Below, piece by piece: positions 11,691-22,449 of a stretch of DNA of 64,000 bases. Origin of the DNA: Uloborus plumipes. Lineage: Eukaryota; Arthropoda; Arachnida; Araneae; Uloboridae. The stretch is from contig JAXGGA010005169.1 in NCBI GenBank assembly GCA_038373865.1, forward strand, positions 1 through 64,000, in the 5' to 3' direction. Under the pieces are notes generated by a model. That model worked only from the letters and a program-made list of their open reading frames with translations, had not been told where the DNA came from and did no database searches. Positions within the stretch are counted from its first letter, which is position 1; each line of letters opens with the position of its first letter. A program made the position numbers and the translations under genes.

Positions 11691-12289
11691 TTAAGTTACT
11701 TTCAACCACAATTATTCGTTTTTCCGTATTTTTTTGTAATTTTCATTTATACGTTTTTTTATTTATACGTTTTTTTCTCACGGTCCCTTGAAAACCGTAT
11801 AAACGGTGCTTCACTGTAATCGCTTTTTCCCCTTCTAGACATTCCAAGCACACACACACGCACCCAAAAATAAATAAATAAATAAAAAAAAGAAGAAATA
11901 ATTTAAATTAAAAAAAAGAACTAATAATTTTTATCAAAAAAAAAAAAAAAAAATCCGTAAATAATTTAAATAAATGAATAAATTAGCTAAAAAAATGCCC
12001 CCCCCCAAATTTTAATGACGTAACTTGCGCCATAATCTCCCCCCCCCTGTGCTCACCCCTGTGTCAATGGCACGAATAACTTTGTTGCTCAATTTCTACC
12101 AGATGGAGGAACCTGGGCTTTCTTCGATCTGAAAGTGCACTAGGAATTTTAATTTTATTTTACCGAGGGCATTCATTGCCGTGGTAGCTCTAGAATTGCT
12201 AATTAGAACTTTGGTAGGTTGAAAGCATTAGATTGAAATATTTTTTCGGAAATGAAGTAGTTTTTAATTTAGACAATGTGTCAGCTAAG

Positions 12290-12802
12290 TTATAGGGAAT
12301 AGGAGGTAAAATTCTAGTTTGAGTTAGGAATTGGCTGACACGAAGGAAACAAAGAGTAGTTGTAAGGGGTAAGCATTCTAAATGGAGTGAGGTTTTAAGT
12401 GGGGTTCCCCAAGGATCAGTCTTAGGTCCCCTTTTGTTTATTATTTTTATGAATGATTTTCATGAAAATGTTTCTGGAAACATGAAGTGTTTTGCTGATA
12501 ATGTAAAAATTATGAGATTTGTAGAAAATGACGAACACATAAATCAACTGCAACATGATTTGGATCATATCACTAAATGGGCAGACAAGTGGGGTATGGC
12601 AGTTTATCTTGGGAAATGTCAAGTGCTGCATTTAGGGCATGAAAATAAGCATACAAGCTATTATTTACAGGGTTCAGTTGTTAGTAAGGCAGATAATAAT
12701 GTGGATGTAGGTGTCTTAATAAATCAGGACTTCAAGTTTAGTCGCAGTGCAGCATAGCTAGCAAAAAAGCCAATAAGAAGCTTGGGTTTATTAATAGATC
12801 TA
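12290..12802 (+). pseudogene. CR1/L2-like LINE reverse transcriptase, 5' fragment
   Basis: This encodes the middle of a non-LTR reverse transcriptase. The order is WLTRRKQRVVVRG, a serine-tryptophan segment, SGVPQGSVLGPLLF (about 12397-12438) and the catalytic-loop region CFADNVKI (about 12487). These are followed by the thumb-like part with ITKWADKWGM and KCQVLHLGHENK. The active site should read F/YADD; here the second aspartate codon is AAT (FADN), which would abolish activity. The frame stops at 12757 after SRSAA, then continues in another frame (KKANKKLGFINRS) up to the Tc1-like insertion at 12803. The other half lies at 14233-14823. Confidence 0.88.
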
Positions 12803-14230
12803 CACTGGCGGAAAAAAAAATCCCAACACCAAGAAAGACTTGAGCTAGATGAACGAAATTTGGTAGGCGTGTTTATACAACTGAAAGATGACATCGATTG
12901 AAATTTCGCGCTCCGCGCATAAGTGTGGCGCAGCTGGAGTCACTCAGAACATGCAAATAAGGCTTGTTTTAAAAGCGTGTTGTGCCGTTCGTGAGTATTA
13001 TTTTTCCGTGAAATTTGACGAATTGCCTTCATGTTAGTCAGGAATGTCTTTAAGAAGACGAAAAAGCCATTATCAACAGCTCACCGAGTTTAAACGAGGT
13101 CGTACAATTTGGCTACGAGAAGGTGGATTTTCATTTCGCGATATTGCAGAAAGACTTGGGGTGGAATGTTTCCACCATGCAAGATTATTGGAAGCTATGG
13201 TCAAGGGATGGTACTACCTCAAGAAGATCGAGTTCCGAGCTGCCACGTGGCACGACTGAGAAGGAAGATCGCCGAATCTTGCGTATGACTGTGGCGCATC
13301 GTACTGCATTTGCGGCTGACATTCGAGCTGTAGATGGTACCGTCGTGACCCAAGGAACGGTAAGAAACTGTTAACTTCAAGGACAGCTCCGAGACAGGCA
13401 GCCTGTAGCCAGTATTCTATTGACTGCAAACCATTGCCGTTTTTGACGGCAGTGGTGCCAAGACAGATGTCACTGGAGGTCGGAGTGGAGATCTGTTGTA
13501 ATTTTTGATGAAAACAGATTCTGCCTTAGTGCCAGTGGTTGCTGTATATTGGTCAGAAGGAGGCCAGAGGACCGCCTGCATCCAAGCGGTCTACGGCCTA
13601 GACACACGGGACCCACACCTGGAGTCATGGTCTCTGGAGCAATTTCCAACAACAACAGGAGCACTCTTGTGGTTATCCCAAACTCACTGACTGAAAATTT
13701 GTCGTCAGTCTGGTAATTTAACCAGTAGTACAGCCCTTCATGAGTAGCATTCAAGGGAGCGTTTTCCAACAGGATAACGCTCGCCCTCACATCGCTGCTG
13801 TAACGCAATGTGCTCTACAGAGTGATGACATGTTACCATGACCTTCAAAATCACCAGGTCTGTCTCAAATAGATAACATATGGGATATCATTGGACGCCA
13901 CCTCGAGCATTATCCACAGTCAGCAATGACGGTCCTAATATTGACACAACAAGTGCAACAAGCATGGCACTCCATACCACAAAGTGACATTCGGCACCTG
14001 TATGACATAATACATGCACGCTTTCAGGCTTGCCTTCAAAATTCTGGAGGTTACACCCTCTATTAAATTAGCATAATTTCACATTTGCACAGCATTTTCT
14101 TGAGCTTAAATTAGCCAGTGATCTTGTACATTTATTCAATTAAACATGTCAACTAGACAATTGCATTACCCAAGTTTCATTTCTCTACAGTAAATTTTTC
14201 TTGGTGTTGGGATTTTTTTTTCCGCCAGTG
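12803..14230 (+). mobile_element. Tc1-like transposon, copy 1
   Basis: Inverted ends CACTGGCGGAAAAAAAAATC (left) and its reverse complement extend through CCCAACACCAAGAAA, about 34 bp, and are flanked by TA at 12801-12802 and 14231-14232. Length is 1428 bp. A second copy at 44696-46136 is about 95% identical by eye. The element sits exactly inside the LINE frame, splitting it. Confidence 0.95.
13044..14065 (+). pseudogene. Tc1-like transposase, broken
   Basis: The N-terminal paired-type DNA-binding domain is visible as SHYQQLTEFKRGRTIWLREG and FSFRDIAERLG. A one-base change in frame (about 13160) is followed by NVSTMQDYWKLWSRDGTTSR. Later come the catalytic-domain segments WRSVVIFDENRFCLSASG (about 13487-13540, second acidic residue in FDENR), then GVMVSGAIS and STLVVIPNSL. 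Near the end ITYGISLDAT and QVQQAWHSIPQ correspond to the usual C-terminal part. Stops occur at 13371 (TTAACT region), 13445 and 13710, so no functional protein can be made. The order and length (about 340 codons) fit Tc1-like transposases. Confidence 0.88.
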
Positions 14231-14823
14231 TATTTTCAAACAAATTTAAGAGGGTTCTTCTGCCTCTATATAGAAGTTTAGTAAGACATTTGGAGTATGC
14301 TGTTCAGTTTTGGTCTCCTTACCTGAAGAAAGATATTAATTTATTAGAAAGGGTACAAAGAAGGGCTGCAAGGTTAGTAAATGGGTTTTCTAATTTAGAC
14401 TATGATTCCAGACTTATAATGCTTAATATGAAGAGTTTTGAGCAAAGGAGAATCAGAGGGGACATGATTCAGATGTTTAAATTTATTAAAAGGAATGATG
14501 TTACTGGGTTAGATTTTTGCGCGGAAAGCAGGACAAGGGGTCATTGTTTTAAGCTGTTTAAATCTCAGGCTAATCTGAAAATTCGGAAAAATTACTATTT
14601 TAGCAGGGTAGTGGGAACTTGGAAAAGTGTATCGGAAGAGGTGGTAAGGAGCAATGGAGAGGTCTATTATAATTTAAGAGGGCCATTGATCTTCATTGGG
14701 GTCTTTAATTTGACAAGGACCAGCCCAGTTGGCCCAGAGCCTGCTGCTGGTTGTCGCATTTGTAGTAGTATAAGTTCGAGGATAAATCTTTCTATGTCGT
14801 TAAAATTCAATGATTCGTCGTAG
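14231..14823 (+). pseudogene. CR1/L2-like LINE, 3' fragment after the Tc1 insertion
   Basis: Reading resumes with KFKRVLLPLYRSLVRHLEY, then AVQFWSPYLKKDINLLERVQ and RRAARLV, a very conserved C-terminal stretch of CR1/L2/Jockey-type ORF2 proteins. It goes on with SFEQRRIRGDMIQMFKF and NYYFSRVVGTWKSVSEEVV. After about residue 120 of this fragment (beyond 14660) the frame is probably 3' UTR that happens to be open; the phrase AAGGACCAGCCCAGTTGGCC (14717-14736) looks like UTR. Removing the Tc1-like element and one TA joins it to the fragment ending at 12802. Confidence 0.88.
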
Positions 14824-15226
14824 CCAATGTAATTGTTGAAACGGAACTGGAAATAACTTAACTGGGTGGTAAAAAAACTGGGTTGAATTTCAAAATTGAC
14901 GTTTAGCCTTCCATAATTGCTTCTATTGTTCAAAATCTGTCCTCCCTCCCGACCTCTAACTAATATTCTTTTTTTCTTGGTGCAGTTCTGAAGCTGCAGA
15001 GATCACCAATCACTCCGCTAACTCTCCACCACGTCGTCATCTTTGAAGACAAGGGATGGAGTATTTCTTTTCTGGGCTTACTCTAGAAGTTGTGGCAACT
15101 AGAAGTTGTGTCATTTGTAAAACCCATTAACAAAATTAACCTTACGCAGCTTTTTTACAGTGTTGTATGCAATTCTCTTTTATTTGATATATGAAAAGTA
15201 TCAAGTGGAGCAAATGGGGGGTGGTA

Positions 15227-15492
15227 ACAATTGAAGGGGCAAGTGGAGAAAGGTGATAAGTGACTTTTGAGTTTCGCCGATTTACACAAATTCAAATTAG
15301 GTGCATTCAATTGTGTTAACTCACAAACACAATTGAAGGGACAAGTGAATAAAGGTGATATGTGACAGTTTTTTAAATTTCTAGAAAAAGCTTTCAAAAA
15401 AGAATTATTACCTTATCACCTTCCTCCATGGTAAAAAGTATGTTTTTCCAAAATTGTCACACATCACCTTTATCCACTTGCCCCTTCAATTT
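15227..15492. repeat. Repeat with three copies of a 37-38-bp word
   Basis: The word starting ACAATTGAAGGGGCAAGTGG and ending GGTGATAAGTGAC occurs at 15227-15264, again at 15329-15366 and in reverse complement at 15456-15492. The outer two copies are inverted, so the unit may be a 266-bp MITE whose ends are these words. No target duplication is clear. Confidence 0.6.
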
Positions 15493-15739
15493 GTAAAGAC
15501 ATATTTGTTATTAAATTACTACTGTTGGCTAGTTTACGTCATATAGATTGCACAGGTCTGCAACCAAAAAACTACATGGGATGTTTTGAGTGTTTTTTTA
15601 TGTTTTTCGGTGTGCTGAATTCGAAAATGACCCCCGTTTTTGCCCACCACGTACAGTTTTCCCGCAAAACGCGTGTACTCAGTGTGGTAATGTACTATTT
15701 TACCTCTATATACTGAATAAATACAATTTTAGTTTATGA

Positions 15740-16222
15740 TTTTAAAGAAGTGTTTACTACAAATAGTTTTTCGGATTTATTTCTTGGATGTCAAAGAGTA
15801 CCCACAGTTATAAAAACTGGAAAAAAAAGGGGGAAAGCGATTTATGGGAATCAGATGGGGGAAAGTGCAAACAGAACTGCTATACTCGCTTACAGAGCCA
15901 CATTGATCAGGTTCATATATGGTGCACTGGGTTCTTGGAATATTTAGAATTTATCAAAATAAGCCAGATAGTGATAATTGGGAACGTGAGAGGTTTTTTT
16001 TTTTTTTGATTTTCGTTAGATTCGTTTATTAAAAGTGTTGGTTTGTGTTGATGTGTTTTTCTTTTTAGTTTATTCCCCCTCTCTTGTCAGATCCAGGAAA
16101 GTAAAATAATGTCCGAATAAACAGAAATGCTGCCATGGTGAATTTTTTAATCAAGTGCACACCCCTTTTTAAAACAGAACCCTTTAAAGGTGCTAGTCGT
16201 GGCTTTTCTCGTTGGAAAGTAT
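15740..16222 (+). other. Possible upstream part of the decayed gene that follows
   Basis: Short frames here (for example one with LFLGCQRVP at about 15779 and one with SYKNWKKKGE) may be diverged remains of the N-terminal half of the protein family seen at 16223-16822, but the match is too weak to assert. Otherwise nothing is recognised. Confidence 0.25.
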
Positions 16223-16822
16223 AGTGGTTGATCGTGAAAATGTTGTTTCCACCTCTTCCCATTAAATTAGGACTGATGAAGCAATTTATCAAGTCTTTAA
16301 CGAAAGATGGAAACTGTTTCAAATTTGTTCGAAGTTTCCGAAATTGTCTGAAGCTGAAGAAGAAATAATATTCAGAGCACCTGACACATATGCAAACTTT
16401 TATCTGACCCATCGTTTTTTGAATCAAAAAATGAAACTGAAAAAGAAGAAAGGAACTCATTCAAGGATGTTGTACAAAAGTTTTCAGGAATTAGCAAAAA
16501 CTCTGGCTAGAAAAACATCGTTAAGAGGATGTTGGCTGCATTCAAAGTTCAGTACTGCAAACATGAGTTTATAAGTCCATTTTCTACGTTCACATGTAGA
16601 CTATTTACCTGAAAACCTTGGGGGCTTTAGTGAGAAACACAGTGAAAGATTTCATCAGGATGTGAAAGACATAGAGAGATATTATCAAGGTAGATGGGAT
16701 GTAAATATGATGTCAAACTATTGTTGGATGCTCAAGCGATAAACATAAGTTCCAACCAGCGAAAGCGCACAAGGAGGAGTATTGGTGAAAAGAAAAAATG
16801 GTTTTACTCTGAAAAGGAGTAA
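16223..16822 (+). pseudogene. Decayed copy of an arthropod multi-copy protein family
   Basis: I recognise the family from its conserved phrases, which recur in many arthropod and cnidarian genomes, but I do not know a function or name for it. Read in order across three frames: VVDREN, then LFPPLPIKLGLMKQFIKSL, TKDGNCFKFV, KFPKLSEAEEE, RNSFKDVVQKF, then MSL and VHFLRSHVDYLPENLG, SEKHSERFHQDVKDIER and YYQGRWDVNMMSNYCWMLKR. The frame changes at about 16240, 16330 and 16440, with stops at 16528, 16573 and 16739. It closes at about 16822. Because the family is dispersed and often broken it may travel with a transposon, but no terminal repeats are visible here. Confidence 0.6.
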
Positions 16823-18128
16823 ACACTAAACGTGATCTACTTTTTAAAATGTGTTGTAATGAGTAAAAAAATGGTACAGCTTTTTATTCCAATAAATACA
16901 TGATTTTTTTTAACTTTAATTTTTCGACTTTGACATTTAAGCCCTCACGTATTGCAAAAAATCTGTACGTAATAGAAAACAATGAAGCTCATATTCGGAT
17001 TCAGCACACCTAAAAACATTAAAATTAGTCAAAGCATTTATTTTTGGATGTTTTATAGTTTGCCAGTAAAAAAATGACTGAAAAGTGCAAAGGTAAGCGA
17101 AAAATTAAACAAGCCAATTAACAATGAAACCTGACTCCAGCAATCTAAAAAGAGCTCCTACACAGATTTTTATTTTCATAATTAATTTTTGCTCTTTTTT
17201 GCATAAAGTTGTTTGGTGTTTTTGTCTCTCATGTTTCATTCTAAAATAGCTTATTTCTTCTGAAAAAGTTTTGAACTCTGATAATTCAATAATTGACTTT
17301 TACAGGAAAAAACCTTTACCCGCCATTCCTAGAAAGAAAACGAGTTCTTTTTTAATTAATAGGTTAGCTGCAGTGGTATTCCCTATAGGTCTCGACTTCA
17401 AATGGGGTTCTAACTCCGTACCCCATAGTTGTACATCCTGCTAAATTGCACAACTTCGTAAAAATGGTTGTATTTCGTGAAATTTTTATTATTGAGAGTA
17501 TTTATTTATTTACATCATGCACATTTTTCTACTTATTATTTTTCTAGTTAGCATAGGGCTTTTAGATAACCTCTAATTTTCACAAACAATAAAAGTCTTC
17601 AATTAAATAGCTGCTAATTATTGAGAAATTTAAACTAAAAGCACTCTTAAATTAGAATGCTCACCACAGTTTCCCCTAATTTCTTGTTTTGAATTTTATG
17701 TCTAGTTAACATAATTAACGATGTGTTAATGCAATATTATTGGCAATAATATGAAAATTGGTTCTAAGAAATTGGATAAAATTCGAATTAAAAATCAAAA
17801 CCAGCTATATTTTTACCCCAAGTAAAAAACTACGAATGAGTTTATTTATTAATCAGAAAATAATTTTTTACTGGAACATGTATACAAATACATATCTGAA
17901 CTGTTTAAAAGGTGCTACTGCTTTTTTTGTTCGTTTATTTATCCCTATCTATTTATCTATTTCATTAAGTAAGAGGGCCATGTTAGAAATCAGCTTTAAA
18001 TGATAAGAAATTATATTTGACATAATTTGCAGTCTTAGTTAATTAAGAGAATGATGATTAGATGCATTGAAATCGATGTGTTGGTATACGGGAAAGTAGG
18101 CTGGTTTAGTTCTGGGCAGAACTTCTTG
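16823..18128. other. AT-rich stretch without a recognised feature
   Basis: No protein domain, RNA gene or bounded transposon is visible. Short open frames here have low-complexity translations. Confidence 0.6.
18105..18128 (+). repeat. 24-bp dispersed repeat with palindromic core, copy 1
   Basis: The core GTTCTGGGCAGAAC (18109-18122) is an inverted-repeat 14-mer. The same 24 bases, TTTA before the core and TTCTTG after it, recur exactly at 19870-19893 in similar diverged context. It may be the conserved end of a transposon. Confidence 0.6.
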
Positions 18129-18136
18129 CTTAAGAG

Positions 18137-18305
18137 CAGGGACGTCATTTCGAAATTTTCCAGGGGGGGGGGGCAAAGGGTGCATACACAATGTAAAATT
18201 TACCAAAAAGTGGCAAAAACCACGCCCACTTATATGCCAATACATTGATTTCCCAAAGTCAGGGGGGGGGGGCAAATGACCCCCCTCCCCTAAATGACGG
18301 GCCTG
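18137..18305. mobile_element. 169-bp hAT MITE with perfect 8-bp duplication
   Basis: Ends CAGGGACGTCATTT and AAATGACGGGCCTG are inverted with two mismatches. Both are flanked by CTTAAGAG (18129-18136 and 18306-18313), a perfect 8-bp duplication typical of hAT. The body holds two runs of G (about 18164-18175 and 18262-18272). Confidence 0.9.
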
Positions 18306-18967
18306 CTTAAGAGTTATTTTTTATAAGTAAGTGAAAAATAATTTTTGCACGTTTTTAAAAATCAGAAATCAGTAAGGATTGAAAACCAGTCTATCCTTAC
18401 TCTTATTTTTCGAAAATTAAATACGACGATCGTTAGCTGTAATGAATGTTGAATGCTATCTCAAAAGTAGCAAAGAAAAATGCCTTCCATTCATTATGCA
18501 TTTTAAATTCAAAGAATCCATTTCCTTAGGCAATGACCATTAGAGATATTTTAACTATTGAGCTTAAAGTTTAAACTATTGGAAACTACTTAATTGCCGC
18601 TTAAGCATAACATATGCTAAATTGTTGGCTCTGAGAGCATTTAATGAGGTCCATTGAAAGGGATGAGGTTCAGGGATTGGGATAATATTGAAAGTCAGAG
18701 TCTAGAATGTCAGTAGGAATGCATAGGAAAATGCCTTACCTGAACAGTTTGTGATTATTTCTGCGTTCAGTTTGATAGCTTGTGTTTTGGACGAGCAAAA
18801 GAACATGAAAAATATTGTAGTTTATTTGCAAGATGTCTTGGCTTTGAAATTTTAATTGTAATTGGGAGTAGCATTTTTCAAGATGTGGATTTCAGTTTCT
18901 TTTTCTAACATAAGGTGTTTTTAAGAAGGTTTTAAAAGGCAAATTATTATTATTTTTTAATATAAAG

Positions 18968-19051
18968 TAGGGATGCACCGATAAGCAAACTGGCTGATTA
19001 CCGATTAATCGAATTTTGATATTCGGCCAATTAATCGGCAGCGGTGATTAG
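18968..19051. mobile_element. One end of a hAT-like element
   Basis: TAGGGATGCACCGATAAGC at 18968 followed by imperfect CGATTAATCG repeats is the characteristic end of a widespread hAT MITE type. No matching right end (ATCGGTGCATCCC) is found downstream, so it is truncated, apparently where the next inverted-repeat element begins. Confidence 0.55.
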
Positions 19052-19313
19052 TAATTGAAGGGCTTGGGGGATGAAGGGGCTAAGTTACATTAAAAAAACG
19101 AACACTCTGATGGTAAGCAATGGATACAGGTAAGCAAATAAAACTTGGTACATCAAACAGTGGACATCAATAGACCAATTACATAGGCACACTAATAACA
19201 AAACCAGAAAACAAAAAACTGCAACAACTTCAATAATAAAACTTAAAACTTTAATTAACTCGCAATTTCTGTTTTGTCACTTAACCCCTTCATTACCAAG
19301 CCCTTCAATTATT
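19052..19313. mobile_element. Small inverted-repeat element (MITE)
   Basis: The arms TAATTGAAGGGCTTGG followed by ATGAAGGGGCTAAGT (19052-19085) and their reverse complement at 19278-19313 match with about four differences over 35 bp. The interior is A-rich with no frame. No clear target duplication is seen; TAAT or ATTA at the edges is not decisive. Confidence 0.65.
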
Positions 19314-19531
19314 ATTATCATTTTTAATACAACTAATTTCTCCATCATTGTTTTCTTTTCACTATTCCGATTTTAGAAATAGTTACTAATTATTTAGGAG
19401 AGACGGTTTCTTTTTCTCTATTTTCTTAATTTTCTCAAAATAATTTTAAAATTCATCGAATTTCTATGAGCCAATCTCATTATTGCTTATAAAGTTACGT
19501 TATGTTAACTAGACATGAAAAATTTAAAATA

Positions 19532-19606
<75 letters not shown>
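19532..19606. repeat. Compound microsatellite (AAAT)n(AT)n
   Basis: About ten AAAT units run directly into about seventeen AT units. Confidence 0.9.
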
Positions 19607-19609
<3 letters not shown>

Positions 19610-19869
19610 GAGACTCTGGTGAGCAGGCTGTTTTTTTTCTGTGAAATTATGGGAAGCCACACATGATTCCCTCATTTATCTTTTTTATTTCATTAATTTT
19701 AAGATCAATTATGAACAGATTAAAAATTCTGCCCCGGTTAACTTTTGAGTAAACAGTTCGATTCAAACAAACTGTTTTTTGTTCTAAAGATCTCGGCAAG
19801 GACGTACATTTGTAGCCTTACGTATTTAAGAGAATTCTGATTGATGTAGGTATGTGGTAAAGAAGTTCG

Positions 19870-19893
19870 TTTAGTTCTGGGCAGAACTTCTTG
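19870..19893 (+). repeat. 24-bp dispersed repeat, copy 2
   Basis: Exact second copy of the sequence around GTTCTGGGCAGAAC at 18105-18128. The upstream 40 bases are related but diverged in both copies. Confidence 0.6.
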
Positions 19894-20760
19894 TTTTAAT
19901 TCATTAAAGGGTTGCTGTTTGGTCGAAGAAGAAATAATTTCTTAGTCATGAATTTAATAAGTTGAGAAACATTTTAATGCACTTTTCTAAACGGAACCAC
20001 ACCTTTTTATTCTAAAAGTGTTATTTTGAAGATTTTATCAATTATTAAAATACAAATAATAAATTTAAATATGAGAGCTCCATAAACGATTTGAAAAACT
20101 GCGTGTTATATTTTGCTCTAAATACTACGATTTTAACGAATTCATTGTCTTCCTAAAATCAAATTACACATAAACGTTTTGAGGAAAAAAGTAAAGGATA
20201 ATTATATTTATTCCCTAGAAAATCCATAATTTCGTTTATATTAATTTAAGCACTTTTATGTCAAAATGTAGACAACGTAACACACAAAGGGTAGTAAAAA
20301 AGCTTAAAGACAATAGAATTTGCTTTGATTTTCAAGTTTAATTCGCTTTTCATACTACAGCAATTTTCTTCTTACAAATTCTCAGGCTAATTCAATTTCG
20401 TGGTCCTCCAATCCTAGTGAAAGAAATTTCATTAGCTTGCTCGTATAAAGCTTTTATCTAAGTTTTAGGGTTTTTGAGTTGAACCAACGTTCCTGCAAGA
20501 GTAAACTCAGCATGAAATTCTTATCTAAGTTAAAAAAAAAAAGATTTTACCTTTTTTGACCGGCACGTACTGCTACAAAATTTTGCTGTTTTTATTCCGC
20601 TTTAAAATATACATGCATGTTACATGTCCTGAAAATGAAGTACTTGAAACTAAAAAACATATTTGATACTTATATTTATGGTCGTCGCTTATTTTAATCT
20701 CGTTTATTTGTAATTAAAATATCGAACAACTTTTAATAATTCTTTTTTCTTGGAAGCGAA
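19894..20760. other. AT-rich stretch without a recognised feature
   Basis: No gene, RNA gene or bounded repeat is seen. A run of about 16 C follows at 20760-20776. Confidence 0.6.
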
Positions 20761-20812
20761 CCCCCCCCCCCCCCCCACCCATTAATTATCGATTCGCATT
20801 CTTCTCCTTATA

Positions 20813-20890
20813 CAGTACACTACCGATTATCCACGGAATTGGTTGGTACGGGTATCGCGGATAACGAAAATCGTGGATAATCAGAAAAAA
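20813..20890. mobile_element. Truncated Tigger/pogo-like end
   Basis: CAGTACACTACCGATTATCC, preceded by TA, and repeated GGATAA/GATTATCC words up to 20885 have the form of a Tigger terminus. The opposite end is not found within the next 2 kb, so the copy is truncated or decayed. Confidence 0.5.
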
Positions 20891-21282
20891 GCATAAAATA
20901 AGGGGTAAAAAAGATAAGAAATATCTTTTGCTTGAAAATAATTGCATTACACTTAAAACGTGATATGTACAAACAGTGACGATAGGTACAGCATAAAAAA
21001 TTATTTGTTTATGAGGTTCTCAAGCACATAAAATTTATAAACAAGTGGTGTTTGCTGTAACGCCCAGGTAAAATAATTTATTTTATGAAGTACACAAGTC
21101 TTGGGTAAGTAATGTCAAGAAAAAACAAAATTTAAATTCGTGTTTTTTCAAAAAAAAAAAAAAAAAAAACTTGGTAGAGCTTGAAAATTTAAAATATTTT
21201 CCTACTGCAATAGCATACAGATGTCCTAAACATAAAGCGAAATAATTTTGGATCAAAAGTATTTTGTTATGTTGTCCCTCAG

Positions 21283-21378
21283 AAGATGTTCATCTGGGCA
21301 GAAGAGATGGATCTATTTTTGGGATGACTGTATTTACTTTTCCAGGAGACGATACGCGAAGAACAGGGGGAGGAAAAG
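21283..21378 (+). other. Candidate internal exon, low confidence
   Basis: A 96-nt segment is preceded by a pyrimidine-rich acceptor (GTTATGTTGTCCCTCAG) and followed by a donor-like AAAAG|GTAATG. In one phase it reads openly as VHLGRRDGSIFGMTVFTF, then PGDDTRRTGGGKG. The segment is less AT-rich than its surroundings and I see no other copy in the window. Both splice signals could be chance, and I recognise no domain. Confidence 0.2.
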
Positions 21379-22449
21379 GTAATGCATCGGAATATTTTCC
21401 TTGGCGGGTAAGCATATTGAATAGTAAGAGATATTTCTATTTCGCTAACACTAAAAATAGGGAATTTTTGTGAAGTCTGTTCCTCTGGAAAATAATGAGA
21501 TAGCTTTGATGTACTTACATATCTGGTTTCATTCAGTTGATGGTAGAAACTTGTAGGCGTTATAGAATTAAAAAATATATATATATATAAAATTTATTTC
21601 TTGCTGATTGTGGTTAGAAATAACATGAAAAATATGTCGTTCGTTGTACTATGGAAATTGAAAAATAATGCCAAACGTTGAAGAGTATTAATATATTTTT
21701 GTTGGTTAGATAAAAAATTAACTCAACTAAAAATTATGATTTTTTTAAAATGAAAAATGCCTTATTGCCTGTATAGGATTGTTTGGGAAAAGTGTTCCCT
21801 TTAATAAGGAAAAGCAAATAGTGTTATCTTTAAGAAGCAATGTCAAATAAAAATTAGAATAATAAAATAAAAATTAGGTCAAGTTTTAAGCAAAATTTAT
21901 GTTAAATATAAAACTAAAGATTCAATAAAGTCGATTTTAAAATTTGGATTATTGAAATTAAAAATAAGTTTGTAGAACAATCTCTGTCCTTCTTATGATA
22001 TTTGTATGATAAATCTTATTCCGGGGGGGGGGGGGGTAGCATTTTTATTTGTTGCTTGGGAAAAAGTTTGCGAAATATTTTATTGACATGCTTTTTTAAC
22101 TTTCTAATGAGGCTGTGTTAGGTGCATTAGCTTATTGCAGACCTAGAGCAATCTCCCAATATGACGTCCAGTCTTTCATGTGCCCCCATTAAGGCATGAA
22201 TGTCAGTGGCAGATACTTTTGACACTCAGCTTACCATCAGATATAGGCTCTTCAAACAGAAAATGCCCTGCGTATTAACTTTTGTGAAGTTTATTCAAAG
22301 CCAAACGAAAATCCTACAGATCTTTTATGCGACGCGTGAACAAACGAAATGGATGCTGACGATTTTCTTTTTACTTTCTTCTATATTTAACATATAGAAG
22401 AAAGTATTAGTCTGTATTCCTTTCTTATTTCTATGTTTAATATATATAT
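21379..22449. other. AT-rich stretch with (AT)n and poly(G) runs
   Basis: There is a short (AT)n run near 21576-21589 and about 15 consecutive G at 22023-22036. No gene or bounded element is recognised. Confidence 0.6.

Larger units (their letters stand above)
10420..11816. mobile_element. Tigger element inserted in the hAT MITE
   Basis: Terminal inverted repeats CAGTGAAGCACCGTTTATAC and its reverse complement at the right end are perfect over at least 20 bp and flanked by TA (10418-10419 and 11817-11818). ATTTATACGTTTT words repeat inside both ends. The element keeps only the C-terminal part of its transposase, so it is an internal-deletion derivative, and it is itself interrupted by a piggyBac-like element. 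Confidence 0.92.
10217..12061. mobile_element. hAT-type MITE, outermost element of a nest
   Basis: The ends CAGGGGTGCCCATC (left) and GCTCACCCCTG (right) are inverted, and both are flanked by a perfect 8-bp duplication, TGTCAATG, at 10209-10216 and 12062-12069. An 8-bp duplication with CAGGG termini is diagnostic of hAT transposition. After subtracting the Tigger insertion inside it, the original element was about 446 bp with C- and G-rich subterminal tracts and no transposase. Confidence 0.9.

Noticed and set aside
12150..12215. An rRNA fragment (TAGCTCTAGAATTGCTAATT looked familiar)
   Set aside because: The similarity is a short phrase without any flanking rRNA sequence.
18105..18128. A Helitron 3' hairpin
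   Set aside because: The palindromic core is present, but there is no CTRR terminus at the expected distance.
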